Source of the DNA: Sulfitobacter sp. SK011
GTDB taxonomy: Bacteria > Pseudomonadota > Alphaproteobacteria > Rhodobacterales > Rhodobacteraceae
Direction: 5' to 3'
NCBI RefSeq assembly: GCF_003352065.1
Contig: NZ_CP025803.1
Location: 4,084,001 to 4,148,000, forward strand
Length of the DNA: 64,000 bases
Shown: in pieces, positions 34,542 to 43,422 of the stretch
Layout of the letters: every line of letters starts with the position of its first letter
Position numbering within the stretch: the stretch's first letter is position 1
The notes under the pieces: generated by a model
What the model saw: the letters and a program-made list of their open reading frames with translations, nothing else
The model's database searches: none
What the model was told of the DNA's origin: nothing
Made by a program: the position numbers and the translations under genes

Positions 34542-35732
34542 ATGAGCTTCCAGAACCCCGTTTTCATTCCTGGCCCGACAAACATGCCTGAGGCAATCCG
34601 CCAAGCCTGCTACATGCCGACCATTGACCACCGTTCACCCACATTTGGCAAAATTCTGCACCCTTGCCTTGATGGCGTGCGCCAGGTTCTGAAGTCTGAG
34701 ACGGCTCATATATTTATCTTCCCTTCCACCGGAACAGGCGGTTGGGAAACAACGCTGACGAACACCCTTTCCAAAGGCGACAAAGTTCTGGCCGCACGAA
34801 ACGGCATGTTCAGCCACCGTTGGATCGACATGTGTCAGCGCCATGGGTTGGATGTACAGGTTGTTGAAACACCGTGGGGTCACGGTATTCCCGCTGACAA
34901 ATACGCAGAGATCCTGAAAGGCGACACCAGCCATAAGATCAAAGCGGTTCTGGCCACCCACAATGAAACAGCGACTGGCGTGAAATCAGACATCGCCGCC
35001 GTGCGTGCCGCATTGGATGCAACCAATCACCCTGCGCTGTTGTTTGTCGACGGGGTCAGCTCGATCGCGTCAATGGATTTCCGTTTTGACGAATGGGGCG
35101 TCGATGTTGCCGTGACCGGCAGCCAGAAAGGCTTTATGTTGCCTGCGGGTCTGGCGATTGTTGGCTTCTCGGACAAGGCTGTAGAGGCATCCAAGACCGC
35201 CGATCTGCCACGTACTTTTTTTGACATCAAAGACATGCAGAAAGGCTATGACGCCAACGCGTTTCCCTACACGCCCCCTGTGGGCCTGATGAACGGCCTA
35301 AAGCTGTCGCTCGAAATGCTGCTGGACGAAGGTCTGGACAATGTGATCGCGCGTCATACTCGGATCGCAACTGGCGTGCGCCATGCAATATCTGCTTGGG
35401 GCTTGGAGCTCTGTGCCGTCTCACCAGACGTATATTCTGATACAGTGTCAGCGATCCGCACACCCGAAGGATTCAACGCGACAGATATCGTCACCCATGC
35501 GGCCGAAGTTTACGGCGTGGCATTCGGTGTGGGTCTGGGCGAAGTTGCTGGCAAAGTGTTCCGCATCGGCCACCTCGGTAGTCTGACAGATGTGATGATG
35601 CTGAGCGGGTTGGCCACAGCTGAGATGTGCATGGTCGATCTTGGGATGGACATCAAACTTGGCTCTGGCGTTGCGGCTGCACAAGAATTCTACCGCACAA
35701 ACCCTGCTGCAGCACTCAAGAACGCCGCCTGA
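34542..35732 (+). CDS. bhcA: Aspartate-glyoxylate aminotransferase
   Basis: This 396-residue class-V PLP aminotransferase moves the amino group of aspartate to glyoxylate, giving oxaloacetate and glycine, the first step of the beta-hydroxyaspartate cycle. Motifs: FIPGPTNMPEA at the start, FPSTGTGGWETTL for cofactor phosphate, DGVSSIASMDF, and the PLP Lys in TGSQKGFMLPAG near residue 200. Serine-glyoxylate aminotransferases look similar. The assignment as BhcA rests on the ordered bhcB, bhcC, bhcD and divergent bhcR neighbours. AAGGAG precedes the ATG. Confidence 0.95.
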   Translation: MSFQNPVFIPGPTNMPEAIRQACYMPTIDHRSPTFGKILHPCLDGVRQVLKSETAHIFIFPSTGTGGWETTLTNTLSKGDKVLAARNGMFSHRWIDMCQRHGLDVQVVETPWGHGIPADKYAEILKGDTSHKIKAVLATHNETATGVKSDIAAVRAALDATNHPALLFVDGVSSIASMDFRFDEWGVDVAVTGSQKGFMLPAGLAIVGFSDKAVEASKTADLPRTFFDIKDMQKGYDANAFPYTPPVGLMNGLKLSLEMLLDEGLDNVIARHTRIATGVRHAISAWGLELCAVSPDVYSDTVSAIRTPEGFNATDIVTHAAEVYGVAFGVGLGEVAGKVFRIGHLGSLTDVMMLSGLATAEMCMVDLGMDIKLGSGVAAAQEFYRTNPAAALKNAA

Positions 35733-35747
35733 ACAAGGACGCAACCG

Positions 35748-36698
35748 ATGTATATTCCAACCTACCAAGACATGCTGGAAGCGCATGAGCGTATCGAGCA
35801 CTATATCTCCCGCACGCCTGTGCGGACCTCCGAATATTTGAATGAGCTGACAGGCGCGCAACTGTTCTTCAAATGTGAGAACTTCCAGACACCGGGTGCC
35901 TTCAAGGTGCGCGGAGCCAGCAACGCGGTATTCGGGCTTAGCGACGAGCAGGCAAAACTGGGTGTTGCAACACATTCTTCGGGCAACCACGCGTCTTGCC
36001 TCAGCTATGCAGCCAGCCGCCGGGGTATTCCGTGCAACGTAGTCATGCCAAGCACCGCCCCTCAGGCCAAGAAAGACACCGTGGCGCGATACGGTGGCAA
36101 GATCACCGAATGCGAGCCGTCTACAACCTCGCGCGAAGAAACCTTTGCGAAGGTTCAGGCCGCCACGGGTGGAGATTTTGTGCATCCCTACAATGATCCG
36201 CGCGTGATTGCGGGCCAAGGCACCTGCGCGCGTGAATTCATGGAGCAAACCGATGGCCTCGAAATCGTAATGGCCCCCATCGGTGGCGGCGGCATGATTT
36301 CAGGCACCTGTCTGACCCTGTCACATCAGGCACCTGAAACGCAGATAATCGCAGCAGAGCCAGAACAGGCCGACGACGCCTACCGCAGCTTCAAGGCAGG
36401 TTACATCATCGCGGACGACGCGCCCAAGACGATTGCGGACGGTCTGCTGGTACCTTTGAAGGATCTTACCTGGCATTTCGTGTCCAAACACGTGAGCGAC
36501 ATACTCACTGCCTCCGAGCAAGAAATTATAGATGCGATGAAACTCACTTGGAAACATCTGCGTATCGTGGCAGAGGCTAGTTCTTCGGTCCCCCTCGCCA
36601 CCATTCTGAAAAACAAAGAACGGTTCGCTGGCAAGCGAGTCGGCATCATCATCACAGGCGGCAATGTCGATCTCGACCTGCTGCCTTGGCTTAAGTAA
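35748..36698 (+). CDS. bhcB: beta-Hydroxyaspartate dehydratase
   Basis: This 316-residue fold-type II PLP enzyme of the serine/threonine dehydratase family dehydrates erythro-beta-hydroxyaspartate to iminosuccinate. PLP Lys is in TPGAFKVRGASNAV near residue 50, followed by HSSGNHASCLSYAA; the glycine phosphate loop reads PIGGGGMISG, and ITGGNVDLDLLPW closes the chain. It starts 15 bases after bhcA. The general family would allow threonine dehydratase or serine racemase; the cluster decides the role. Confidence 0.95.
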   Translation: MYIPTYQDMLEAHERIEHYISRTPVRTSEYLNELTGAQLFFKCENFQTPGAFKVRGASNAVFGLSDEQAKLGVATHSSGNHASCLSYAASRRGIPCNVVMPSTAPQAKKDTVARYGGKITECEPSTTSREETFAKVQAATGGDFVHPYNDPRVIAGQGTCAREFMEQTDGLEIVMAPIGGGGMISGTCLTLSHQAPETQIIAAEPEQADDAYRSFKAGYIIADDAPKTIADGLLVPLKDLTWHFVSKHVSDILTASEQEIIDAMKLTWKHLRIVAEASSSVPLATILKNKERFAGKRVGIIITGGNVDLDLLPWLK

Positions 36699-36712
36699 AG
36701 GGAAACCAAGCT

Positions 36713-37876
36713 ATGAAAACGCATGTAAATCTCGAAGAATTCGAAGTCGGTTTCGACATTCCTGCCAAGCCAGGCATGGATGAAGCAGACATTCAAACGC
36801 CTTGCCTGATCCTTGATCTGGACGCGCTTGAGCGGAATGTCAAAAAGATGGGTGACTACGCCAAAGCACATGGGATGCGTCACCGCGCCCACGGCAAAAT
36901 GCACAAATCCGTAGACGTGTTAAAGCTGCAACAAGACCTGGGTGCCGCCATCGGTGTGTGCTGTCAGAAAGTATCCGAGGCCGAGGTTTTCGCCCGCGGT
37001 GGCATCAAAGATGTGATGGTGTCCAATCAGGTGACAGAGCCTGCCAAAATCAAACGCCTCGCCGAAATGCCAAAGTTTGGCTGCCGTGTTCTGGTCTGTG
37101 TGGACGATCCTGAAAACGTAAAAGCTCTGTCAGAAGCCGCTGTTGCGGCTGGCACACAAATTGAAGCACTGGTTGAGATCGACTGCGGCGCGGGCCGTTG
37201 CGGCGTAAACACAACGCAAGACGTTGTGAACATTGCGAAGATGATCGACAGTGCGGCAGGCCTAAAATTCGCTGGAATCCAAGCATATCAGGGCGCAATG
37301 CAGCACATGGATCTTTATGCAGATCGCAAGGTAAAACTGGATGCGGCAATCGCCCAAGTTGGCGATGCCGTGAACGGCTTGAAAAGCAACGGTCTTGAAT
37401 GTGACATCGTTGGCGGTGGCGGAACCGGCTCGTATTACTTCGAGAGCGCATCCAACGTCTATAATGAGTTGCAGTGTGGATCATACGCTTTCATGGACGC
37501 GGATTATGGCCGGATTCTGGATGAGAATGGCAAGCGCATCGACGATGGAGAATGGGAGAACGCATTGTTCATCCTGACCACCGTAATGAGCCACTCCAAA
37601 AAGGACAAAGCCATCGTTGACGCGGGCCTAAAGGCTCAATCTGTCGACAGCGGTCTGCCAGTTGTCTTTGGTCGCACAGATGTTGAATACCTCAAGTGCT
37701 CTGACGAACATGGGGTTGTCGGTGATCCAAACGGCGCGCTCAAGGTCAACGACAAGCTGAAATTGGTACCCGGTCACTGTGACCCGACCTGTAACGTGCA
37801 TGATTGGTATGTCGGCGTGCGTAACGGCAAAGTCGAAACCGTCTGGCCTGTCTCTGCACGCGGCAAAGCATATTGA
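36713..37876 (+). CDS. bhcC: beta-Hydroxyaspartate aldolase
   Basis: This is a 387-residue PLP-dependent aldolase of the D-threonine aldolase/alanine racemase N-terminal-domain family. It condenses glycine and glyoxylate to beta-hydroxyaspartate. The PLP Lys lies in RHRAHGKMHKS near residue 60, a TIM-barrel follows (VEIDCGAGRCGVN), and the C-terminal metal-binding LVPGHCDPTCNVHDWYVG supplies His and Cys/Asp ligands. It starts 14 bases after bhcB. Two hairpins separate it from bhcD. Elsewhere in this window, at 47484-47663, a scrap of a related D-threonine-aldolase-like gene is seen. Confidence 0.95.
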   Translation: MKTHVNLEEFEVGFDIPAKPGMDEADIQTPCLILDLDALERNVKKMGDYAKAHGMRHRAHGKMHKSVDVLKLQQDLGAAIGVCCQKVSEAEVFARGGIKDVMVSNQVTEPAKIKRLAEMPKFGCRVLVCVDDPENVKALSEAAVAAGTQIEALVEIDCGAGRCGVNTTQDVVNIAKMIDSAAGLKFAGIQAYQGAMQHMDLYADRKVKLDAAIAQVGDAVNGLKSNGLECDIVGGGGTGSYYFESASNVYNELQCGSYAFMDADYGRILDENGKRIDDGEWENALFILTTVMSHSKKDKAIVDAGLKAQSVDSGLPVVFGRTDVEYLKCSDEHGVVGDPNGALKVNDKLKLVPGHCDPTCNVHDWYVGVRNGKVETVWPVSARGKAY

Positions 37877-37884
37877 TCAGATCT

Positions 37885-37955
37885 CTCCGGCAGCTTTTCG
37901 GTAGCCGGAGTGCAAGACGCCCGCGCGCCCGCCTTCCCTGTCGGCGCGCGCGGGC
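37885..37955 (+). other. Two hairpins between bhcC and bhcD
   Basis: CTCCGGC (37885-37891) pairs with GCCGGAG (37904-37910), and GCCCGCGCGC (37919-37928) with GCGCGCGGGC (37946-37955). Neither is followed by a T-run, and the operon continues with AAGGAG and bhcD. They may stabilise bhcABC mRNA or reduce bhcD and downstream expression. Confidence 0.65.
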
Positions 37956-37979
37956 GCATGTATTTAAAGGAGAACTCCC

Positions 37980-38945
37980 ATGTTGATCGTCCCCGAACGC
38001 GAGATTGCCGCCCTAATGACCCGAGACGCCGCCTTTGATGCCGTCGAAAGTGTTTTTGCCGCGATGGCATCCAAAGATGCGTACAACTTTCCGGTCATCC
38101 GTGAAGCCATTGGCCACGAAGACGCGCTCTATGGCTTCAAAGGCGGGTTCGACAAAGCGGGCATGACTCTGGGCCTCAAGGCGGGCGGCTACTGGCCCAA
38201 CAACCTCGAAAAGCACGGGGCAATCAACCACCAGTCCACGATTTTTCTGTTTGATCCGGACACCGGCATGGTCCGTGCTATTGTCGGTGGCAACCTGCTG
38301 ACGGCCTTGCGCACTGCGGCGGCGTCTTCGGTGTCGATCAAACATCTGGCACGCAAAGACGCAAAGGTCATGGGCATGGTTGGCGCGGGCCACCAAGCCA
38401 CATTCCAACTGCGCGCCGCGCTGGAGCAACGCCAGTTCGAGAAAGTCATTGGCTGGAACTATCACCCTGAAATGCTGCCCAATATCGAGAAAATCGCCAA
38501 TGAGGCCGGGCTGCCATTTGAAGCGGTCGAGCTTGAGGGCATGACAGAGGCTGACGCGGTTATTTCAATCACGTCCACCTTCGCGCCCACCATCATGGCC
38601 GAGCACATTTCCGCTGGTACCCATATCGCCTGCATGGGCACCGACACCAAAGGCAAGCAAGAGGTCGAAGCCGCATTGTTGGCCCGTTCAACCGTGTTTA
38701 CCGATGAAGTGGCGCAATCCATCAGCATCGGTGAAGCGCAACATGCAATTGCCGAAGGTCTGATCAAAGAAAGCGACGTGCACCAGTTGGGTGCTGTGAT
38801 CAATGGCACGCATAAGGGCCGCACTTCAGATGACGAGATCACTTTGTTCGATGGCACAGGGGTTGGCCTTCAGGACCTTGCAGTGGCGGCAAGCGTTGTC
38901 GATCTGGCCGTCAAGAAAGGTGTCGCAATTGAGGTTGATTTCTAA
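37980..38945 (+). CDS. bhcD: Iminosuccinate reductase
   Basis: This 321-residue protein of the ornithine cyclodeaminase/mu-crystallin family reduces iminosuccinate to aspartate with NAD(P)H, closing the beta-hydroxyaspartate cycle. It has the substrate region KAGGYWPNNLEKHG, the dinucleotide-binding glycine motif GMVGAGHQATFQLRAAL near residue 130, and the C-terminal LFDGTGVGLQDLAVA typical of the family. AAGGAG precedes the ATG. Its stop overlaps the next start (TAATG), coupling it to a peroxiredoxin. Confidence 0.95.
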   Translation: MLIVPEREIAALMTRDAAFDAVESVFAAMASKDAYNFPVIREAIGHEDALYGFKGGFDKAGMTLGLKAGGYWPNNLEKHGAINHQSTIFLFDPDTGMVRAIVGGNLLTALRTAAASSVSIKHLARKDAKVMGMVGAGHQATFQLRAALEQRQFEKVIGWNYHPEMLPNIEKIANEAGLPFEAVELEGMTEADAVISITSTFAPTIMAEHISAGTHIACMGTDTKGKQEVEAALLARSTVFTDEVAQSISIGEAQHAIAEGLIKESDVHQLGAVINGTHKGRTSDDEITLFDGTGVGLQDLAVAASVVDLAVKKGVAIEVDF

Positions 38946-39448
38946 TGACTCAGGCCTTGGTTGGGCAACATCTGCCTGACGTCACGCTGCTGCCTTCTGA
39001 CGGGCGTGATGTGGCAATGTCTGGCCTTGTGGGGCTAACGGTCATCTATATCTACCCCCGCACCAGTCCGCCGGATGGCAATGCCATTGCGGGTTGGTCC
39101 GATATTCCTGGGGCCAAGGGTTGTACGCCACAGTCGTGTGGATTTCGCGATCATCATGCCGAATTGACGGACGCGGGTGTCGCCCAAGTCTTTGGTCTGT
39201 CTACGCAAACCTCAACCTATCAGGCCGAAGTTATAGAACGGCATCGTCTTCCGTTTGTCCTCCTGTCAGATGCGGACCTCAAGTTAAAGAATGCGCTGAA
39301 TCTGCCGTTTTTTGAAGCTGCGAACATGACCTTACAGCACCACCTGACGTTGATCGTGCAGGACGGAAAAATCGAACACCTGTTCGAAAACATCACAGAC
39401 CCGGCTGCCAACGCGGCAGCAGTACTCGATTACATCAAAGGCCGCTAA
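38945..39448 (+). CDS. Peroxiredoxin, PrxQ/Bcp-like
   Basis: This 167-residue thiol peroxidase has the family's VIYIYPRTSPP strand and the peroxidatic cysteine region KGCTPQSCGFRDHHAEL, in which two cysteines five apart match the PrxQ pattern of peroxidatic and resolving residues. The C-terminal strand LTLIVQDGKIEHLFENI is typical. It would remove peroxide in the cytoplasm. It is translation-coupled to bhcD (TAATG), which is not part of the standard four-gene cycle. A protective role for the cycle's enzymes is a guess. Confidence 0.85.
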   Translation: MTQALVGQHLPDVTLLPSDGRDVAMSGLVGLTVIYIYPRTSPPDGNAIAGWSDIPGAKGCTPQSCGFRDHHAELTDAGVAQVFGLSTQTSTYQAEVIERHRLPFVLLSDADLKLKNALNLPFFEAANMTLQHHLTLIVQDGKIEHLFENITDPAANAAAVLDYIKGR

Positions 39449-39476
39449 CGCGCGCTATGTGCCAAAGGACAGACAA

Positions 39477-40466
39477 ATGCGGATCGTCATCAATGGGTTT
39501 GGAAGGATCGGGCGGACTATTCTACGCCAGATACTGACCCAGCCGGGCCATGACGATATCGATATCGTGCTGATCAATGACATCGCCCCGCGTGAAACTT
39601 GCGCGTATCTGTTCAAATATGACAGCACTTTCGGCCCACTGCCCTGCGATGTTGTTGCGGATAAGACAGGATTGCTGGTGGGCGACAGGCTCATTCCATT
39701 TTCTTCATCGCCATTTCTGTCCAGCGCTTATTTCTCAAGCGCGGATGTTGTTTTGGAGTGCACCGGTCAGATCAAATCTCGCGACGTGGCAGAGCGTGGG
39801 CTGAATGCAGGGGCGAGGGCGGTGCTCATTTCTGGTCCCTCAGAATTCGCCGATTCTACTATTGTTCTTGGCGCGAATGACCAGACTTTGGGAGAAGCGC
39901 GCATCGTGTCAAATTCGTCTTGCACGACAAATGCGATCGCACCACTGCTGCGTGCAATCGACCTGAAGTTGGGTATTGAACGCGCTCATGTGACCACCAT
40001 CCATTGCTATACCAACAGCCAACCGTTGGTTGACGCGCCGCGCGGTAGCCTGGCGCGCAGCCGGGCGGGCGCGGAATCTATGGTACCAACCACCACCAGC
40101 GCAATGAAAGAGCTTCTAAAAGTGCTGCCGCAGGTTGGTAAGTTGACAAGCGTTGCAGCTGTGCGTGTTCCCAGCCTGAGCGTCTCTGCGATTGATGCCA
40201 CGCTCCAGCTATCATCACCTGTTGGACCGTCAATAAACACGTTCTTGGAATCGATCGTGAAACGTGGCGGCGTCATCGGCGCGACGCAGGATGATTGCGT
40301 GTCGCGTGATATGCGCGCGCGCGTAGATTCGCTGATCCTTGCACTGCCAGAAACACAGATGGTAGCGAGCAAACAACTGCGGGTCTTTGGTTGGTACGAC
40401 AACGAATGGGGCTTTTCAGCTCGCATGATTGATATGGCGCGCAGACTTGCCGCACGCACGAATTAG
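39477..40466 (+). CDS. Glyceraldehyde-3-phosphate dehydrogenase-like protein
   Basis: This 329-residue phosphorylating aldehyde dehydrogenase has the NAD-binding motif INGFGRIGRT, the catalytic Cys in SNSSCTTNAIAPL near residue 150, the catalytic His in TTIHCYTNSQPLVD, and the C-terminal FGWYDNEWGFSARMID. It is either GAPDH or erythrose-4-phosphate dehydrogenase; the segment ALINDI-type is short of the D32-L33 pair clearly used for NAD choice, so cofactor is uncertain. ATG 39477 is chosen for its AAGGA site; an upstream GTG is in frame. It lies between the bhc operon and malic enzyme and could link the product oxaloacetate to gluconeogenesis. Confidence 0.85.
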   Translation: MRIVINGFGRIGRTILRQILTQPGHDDIDIVLINDIAPRETCAYLFKYDSTFGPLPCDVVADKTGLLVGDRLIPFSSSPFLSSAYFSSADVVLECTGQIKSRDVAERGLNAGARAVLISGPSEFADSTIVLGANDQTLGEARIVSNSSCTTNAIAPLLRAIDLKLGIERAHVTTIHCYTNSQPLVDAPRGSLARSRAGAESMVPTTTSAMKELLKVLPQVGKLTSVAAVRVPSLSVSAIDATLQLSSPVGPSINTFLESIVKRGGVIGATQDDCVSRDMRARVDSLILALPETQMVASKQLRVFGWYDNEWGFSARMIDMARRLAARTN

Positions 40467-40481
40467 AAGGGAAGAATACAT

Positions 40482-42761
40482 ATGCCACACGATACAACGA
40501 CGGCTGACATGGAACGGCAAGCCGCGCTGGATTATCATGAGTTTCCGCGCCCTGGCAAGTTGGAGATACGGCCAACAAAACCGATGGCCACAGGACGTGA
40601 TCTGGCGCGTGCCTATTCCCCCGGTGTGGCCGAGGCCTGCACTCAAATCGCCGCCAACCCGTTGGACGCAGTGCGCTATACTGCCAAGGGTAATCTGGTC
40701 GCTGTAATCAGCAACGGCACCGCCGTCCTCGGTCTGGGCAACATCGGCGCTCAGGCCAGCAAGCCAGTGATGGAGGGCAAAGCGGTCCTGTTCAAGAAGT
40801 TTGCAGGCGTCGATTGCTTTGACATCGAAGTCAACGAACCTGATCCGCATGCGTTGGCCGATCTGGTCTGCAAGCTTGAGCCAACCTTTGGTGCTGTCAA
40901 TCTGGAGGATATTAAAGCCCCCGATTGTTTTATTGTTGAGCGGATTTGCCGTGAGCGGATGAACATCCCCGTATTCCATGATGATCAGCATGGCACCGCG
41001 ATTGTGGTGGCTGCGGCAGCGACCAACGCGCTGCATATTGCGGGGAAAAAGCCCGAGGACATTCGGGTGGTTGGATTGGGTGCCGGGGCTGCCGGGATCG
41101 CCTGTCACACGATGCTGCGCAAGATGGGTGTGCCTGTCACGGCCACCACGCTGTTTGACAAAGACGGGGTTCTACATCCAGGACGCACCAATCTGTGCCC
41201 TGAGCAGATGGATTTTGCCAATGCTGACGAAAACCTGACGCTGCATGAAGCACTCAAGGGTGCGGACCTGTTTCTAGGGTTATCTGGTCCGGGACTGTTG
41301 CCCGCTGATCTGGTCAGTGCCATGGCCCCAAATCCGATCATCTTTGCCCTGGCCAACCCCACGCCGGAGATCAAGCCTGACGATGCGCGCACCGCATCAC
41401 CCGGCGCAATGATGGCCACAGGCCGCTCTGACTTTCCCAATCAGGTCAACAATGTGCTGTGTTTCCCGTTCATCTTTCGCGGTGCGCTTGATGTGGCTGC
41501 CAGCGATATCAATGACGAGATGAAGCTGGCCTGCGTCGATGCCATCGCGTACCTTGCGCGTGCAACAACCTCAGCCGAGGTGGGCGTCGTCTATCAAGGT
41601 GAAACGCTGACCTTCGGTCCCGAATACCTGATCCCCAAACCGTTTGATCCACGCCTGCTGCCGACAATTGCGCTGGCCGTCGCCAAGGCCGCGATGGAGT
41701 CAGGCGTAGCGCAGAAGCCGATTGATCTGGAGGCCTACAAACGCACGCTTGAGGCACAGGTGTTCCGATCATCATTGATCATGCGTCAGGTGTTCGCCGC
41801 CGCTCGGCAATCCAAGCGCAAAATCGTCTTTGCAGAAGGTGAGGATAACCGGGTGATTCACGCCGCCCAAACCATGATCGAAGACAGCGTGGACACACCC
41901 ATCCTGATTGGACGTCCTGAAATCATTGAAACCCGCATCGACCGCGCGGGCCTCAAGATCAAACCGGGGCGCGATTTTGAGATTGTGAACCCCGAAAGTG
42001 ATGATCGGTATCGCGACTATTGGCAGACCTACCAGCAAAGGATGGAACGTCGTGGCGTCTCCCCTGATATCGCCAAGGCCGTCTTGCGGACCAACACAAC
42101 CGCGATTGCCGCCGTGATGGTGGCGCGCGGCGACGCGGACAGCCTGATCTGCGGCACGTTTGGCCAATATTTATGGCACCTCAAATATGTGCAGCAAATG
42201 CTGGCCGGGGATGGTCTGCACCCCGTTGCAGCCCTGTCGCTGATGATCCTCGACGCTGGGCCGCTGTTTATTGCGGACACGCATATCAACACCGAACAGA
42301 CGCCTGAAACATTGGTGGAAACCACTATTTCCGCCGCACGTCACGTGCGCCGCTTTGGGATCAAACCACAGATTGCGCTGTGTTCGGGTTCGCAATTCGG
42401 CAACCGCGAATGTGCGTCTGGCCGGGTGATGCGCGCCGCGATGGATATCCTCGACGCACAAAACCTTGACTTTAATTATGAGGGCGAAATGCACACCGAT
42501 GCGGCGCTTGATCCTGATCTCAGGGAACGGCTTTTCCCCGGCAATCGCCTCGCAGGAAAAGCAAATGTCTTGATCTATGCCAATACCGATGCCGCAGGGG
42601 CCGCACGTAATCTGCTCAAAGCGGTTGCGGGCGGGCTAGAGGTTGGGCCGATTTTGATGGGGATGGGAAACCGCGCTCATATCGTCACACCCGGCGTCAC
42701 GGCACGGGGGCTGCTCAATATTGCGGCACTCGCCGGATCGGACGTCTCTAGCTACGGCTAA
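40482..42761 (+). CDS. maeB: NADP-dependent malic enzyme with phosphotransacetylase-like domain
   Basis: This 759-residue two-domain protein decarboxylates malate to pyruvate. Residues 1-430 form the malic enzyme: [21 protein letters not shown], the metal site region [12 protein letters not shown] and the NADP loop [11 protein letters not shown]. Residues 430-759 are the PTA-like regulatory domain ([13 protein letters not shown] and ending [15 protein letters not shown]), which usually senses acetyl-CoA. Length is normal for MaeB. GAAGGGAAG precedes the ATG, and the gap from the dehydrogenase gene is only 15 bases. It would drain C4 acids from the beta-hydroxyaspartate cycle into pyruvate. 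Confidence 0.95.
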   Translation: MPHDTTTADMERQAALDYHEFPRPGKLEIRPTKPMATGRDLARAYSPGVAEACTQIAANPLDAVRYTAKGNLVAVISNGTAVLGLGNIGAQASKPVMEGKAVLFKKFAGVDCFDIEVNEPDPHALADLVCKLEPTFGAVNLEDIKAPDCFIVERICRERMNIPVFHDDQHGTAIVVAAAATNALHIAGKKPEDIRVVGLGAGAAGIACHTMLRKMGVPVTATTLFDKDGVLHPGRTNLCPEQMDFANADENLTLHEALKGADLFLGLSGPGLLPADLVSAMAPNPIIFALANPTPEIKPDDARTASPGAMMATGRSDFPNQVNNVLCFPFIFRGALDVAASDINDEMKLACVDAIAYLARATTSAEVGVVYQGETLTFGPEYLIPKPFDPRLLPTIALAVAKAAMESGVAQKPIDLEAYKRTLEAQVFRSSLIMRQVFAAARQSKRKIVFAEGEDNRVIHAAQTMIEDSVDTPILIGRPEIIETRIDRAGLKIKPGRDFEIVNPESDDRYRDYWQTYQQRMERRGVSPDIAKAVLRTNTTAIAAVMVARGDADSLICGTFGQYLWHLKYVQQMLAGDGLHPVAALSLMILDAGPLFIADTHINTEQTPETLVETTISAARHVRRFGIKPQIALCSGSQFGNRECASGRVMRAAMDILDAQNLDFNYEGEMHTDAALDPDLRERLFPGNRLAGKANVLIYANTDAAGAARNLLKAVAGGLEVGPILMGMGNRAHIVTPGVTARGLLNIAALAGSDVSSYG

Positions 42762-42853
42762 AAAACGACACGGACAGATTTGAATCACCCTCCGGGCACC
42801 TCGGTTTCTATACCAAGACCACTTGGGGCACAAAAGTTACTGGAAAAAGGCCC

Positions 42854-43366
42854 ATGATGCTTGGCTTGCCATTGCTCTATGTAGGCGTGGTCCTGATACT
42901 CAACGGACTCTGGCTTAGAGGCCGCATCGACGATCGGGAAATCATCCTAATAAACCTTTGCGTTGCAGGGATTTCATTTCTGGTGGCGTTACATGCTGCA
43001 CTCTTTGCCCAGGCAGTCGGGGATGTTCGAAGTGCTGCAATGGTGCTTTTGTTTGCCATCACCTATCTTTGGGTGGCCTACAATAGAATTACAGGGTGCG
43101 ATGGTCGGGGCCTAGGCTGGTTTTGCCTGATCGTCGCGATAACAGTCATCCCTATGGCAGCTTCTACTTTAGCACAGGGAACCGGGTTTATGTTCATTTG
43201 GCTCGGCCTGTGCTGGGCGGCATGGGCTGTGCTGTGGTTCATGTATTTCTTGTTGCTCACCGTGCAGATGCCAATCCTCAAACAGACAGCATATTTCACG
43301 TTATTTTGCGGCGTTTTCACCGGATGGATGCCGGGCATGATTCTCTTATTCAGCATCTCAAAATAG
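42854..43366 (+). CDS. AmiS/UreI-family amide or urea channel
   Basis: This 170-residue protein has six predicted membrane helices and AmiS/UreI signatures: LYVGVVLILNGLWLRGRI at the N-terminus, an ILINLCVAGISFLVALH helix, TYLWVAYNRI, and FMFIWLGLCWAAWAVLWF. Such proteins are passive channels for urea or short amides, normally found with urease or amidase genes. Neither is adjacent here, but upstream ureide pathways generate urea. Two ATG codons (42854, 42857) are both possible. A strong terminator follows directly. It ends the plus-strand run begun by bhcA. Confidence 0.88.
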   Translation: MMLGLPLLYVGVVLILNGLWLRGRIDDREIILINLCVAGISFLVALHAALFAQAVGDVRSAAMVLLFAITYLWVAYNRITGCDGRGLGWFCLIVAITVIPMAASTLAQGTGFMFIWLGLCWAAWAVLWFMYFLLLTVQMPILKQTAYFTLFCGVFTGWMPGMILLFSISK

Positions 43367-43396
43367 AAAAGCGCGCCCTGCAGAGGCGCGCTTTTT
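43367..43396. terminator. Bidirectional terminator between the channel gene and lpdA remnant
   Basis: AAAAGCGCGCC and GGCGCGCTTTTT form an 11-bp stem with a seven-base loop, flanked by A-run and T-run on the two sides. It can end transcripts from both converging genes. Confidence 0.9.
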
Positions 43397-43422
43397 CATC
43401 CGTACTTTGATGATCTGAAAAA

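Noticed and set aside
35448..36248. Open frame of 266 codons on the minus strand
   Set aside because: It is antisense to bhcA and bhcB, both certain; no ribosome site or motif.
34542..37876. Alternative reading of bhcA-C as unrelated serine-glyoxylate aminotransferase, threonine dehydratase and D-threonine aldolase
   Set aside because: Each family label fits alone, but the exact order with bhcD and a divergent IclR gene is that of the beta-hydroxyaspartate cycle operon.
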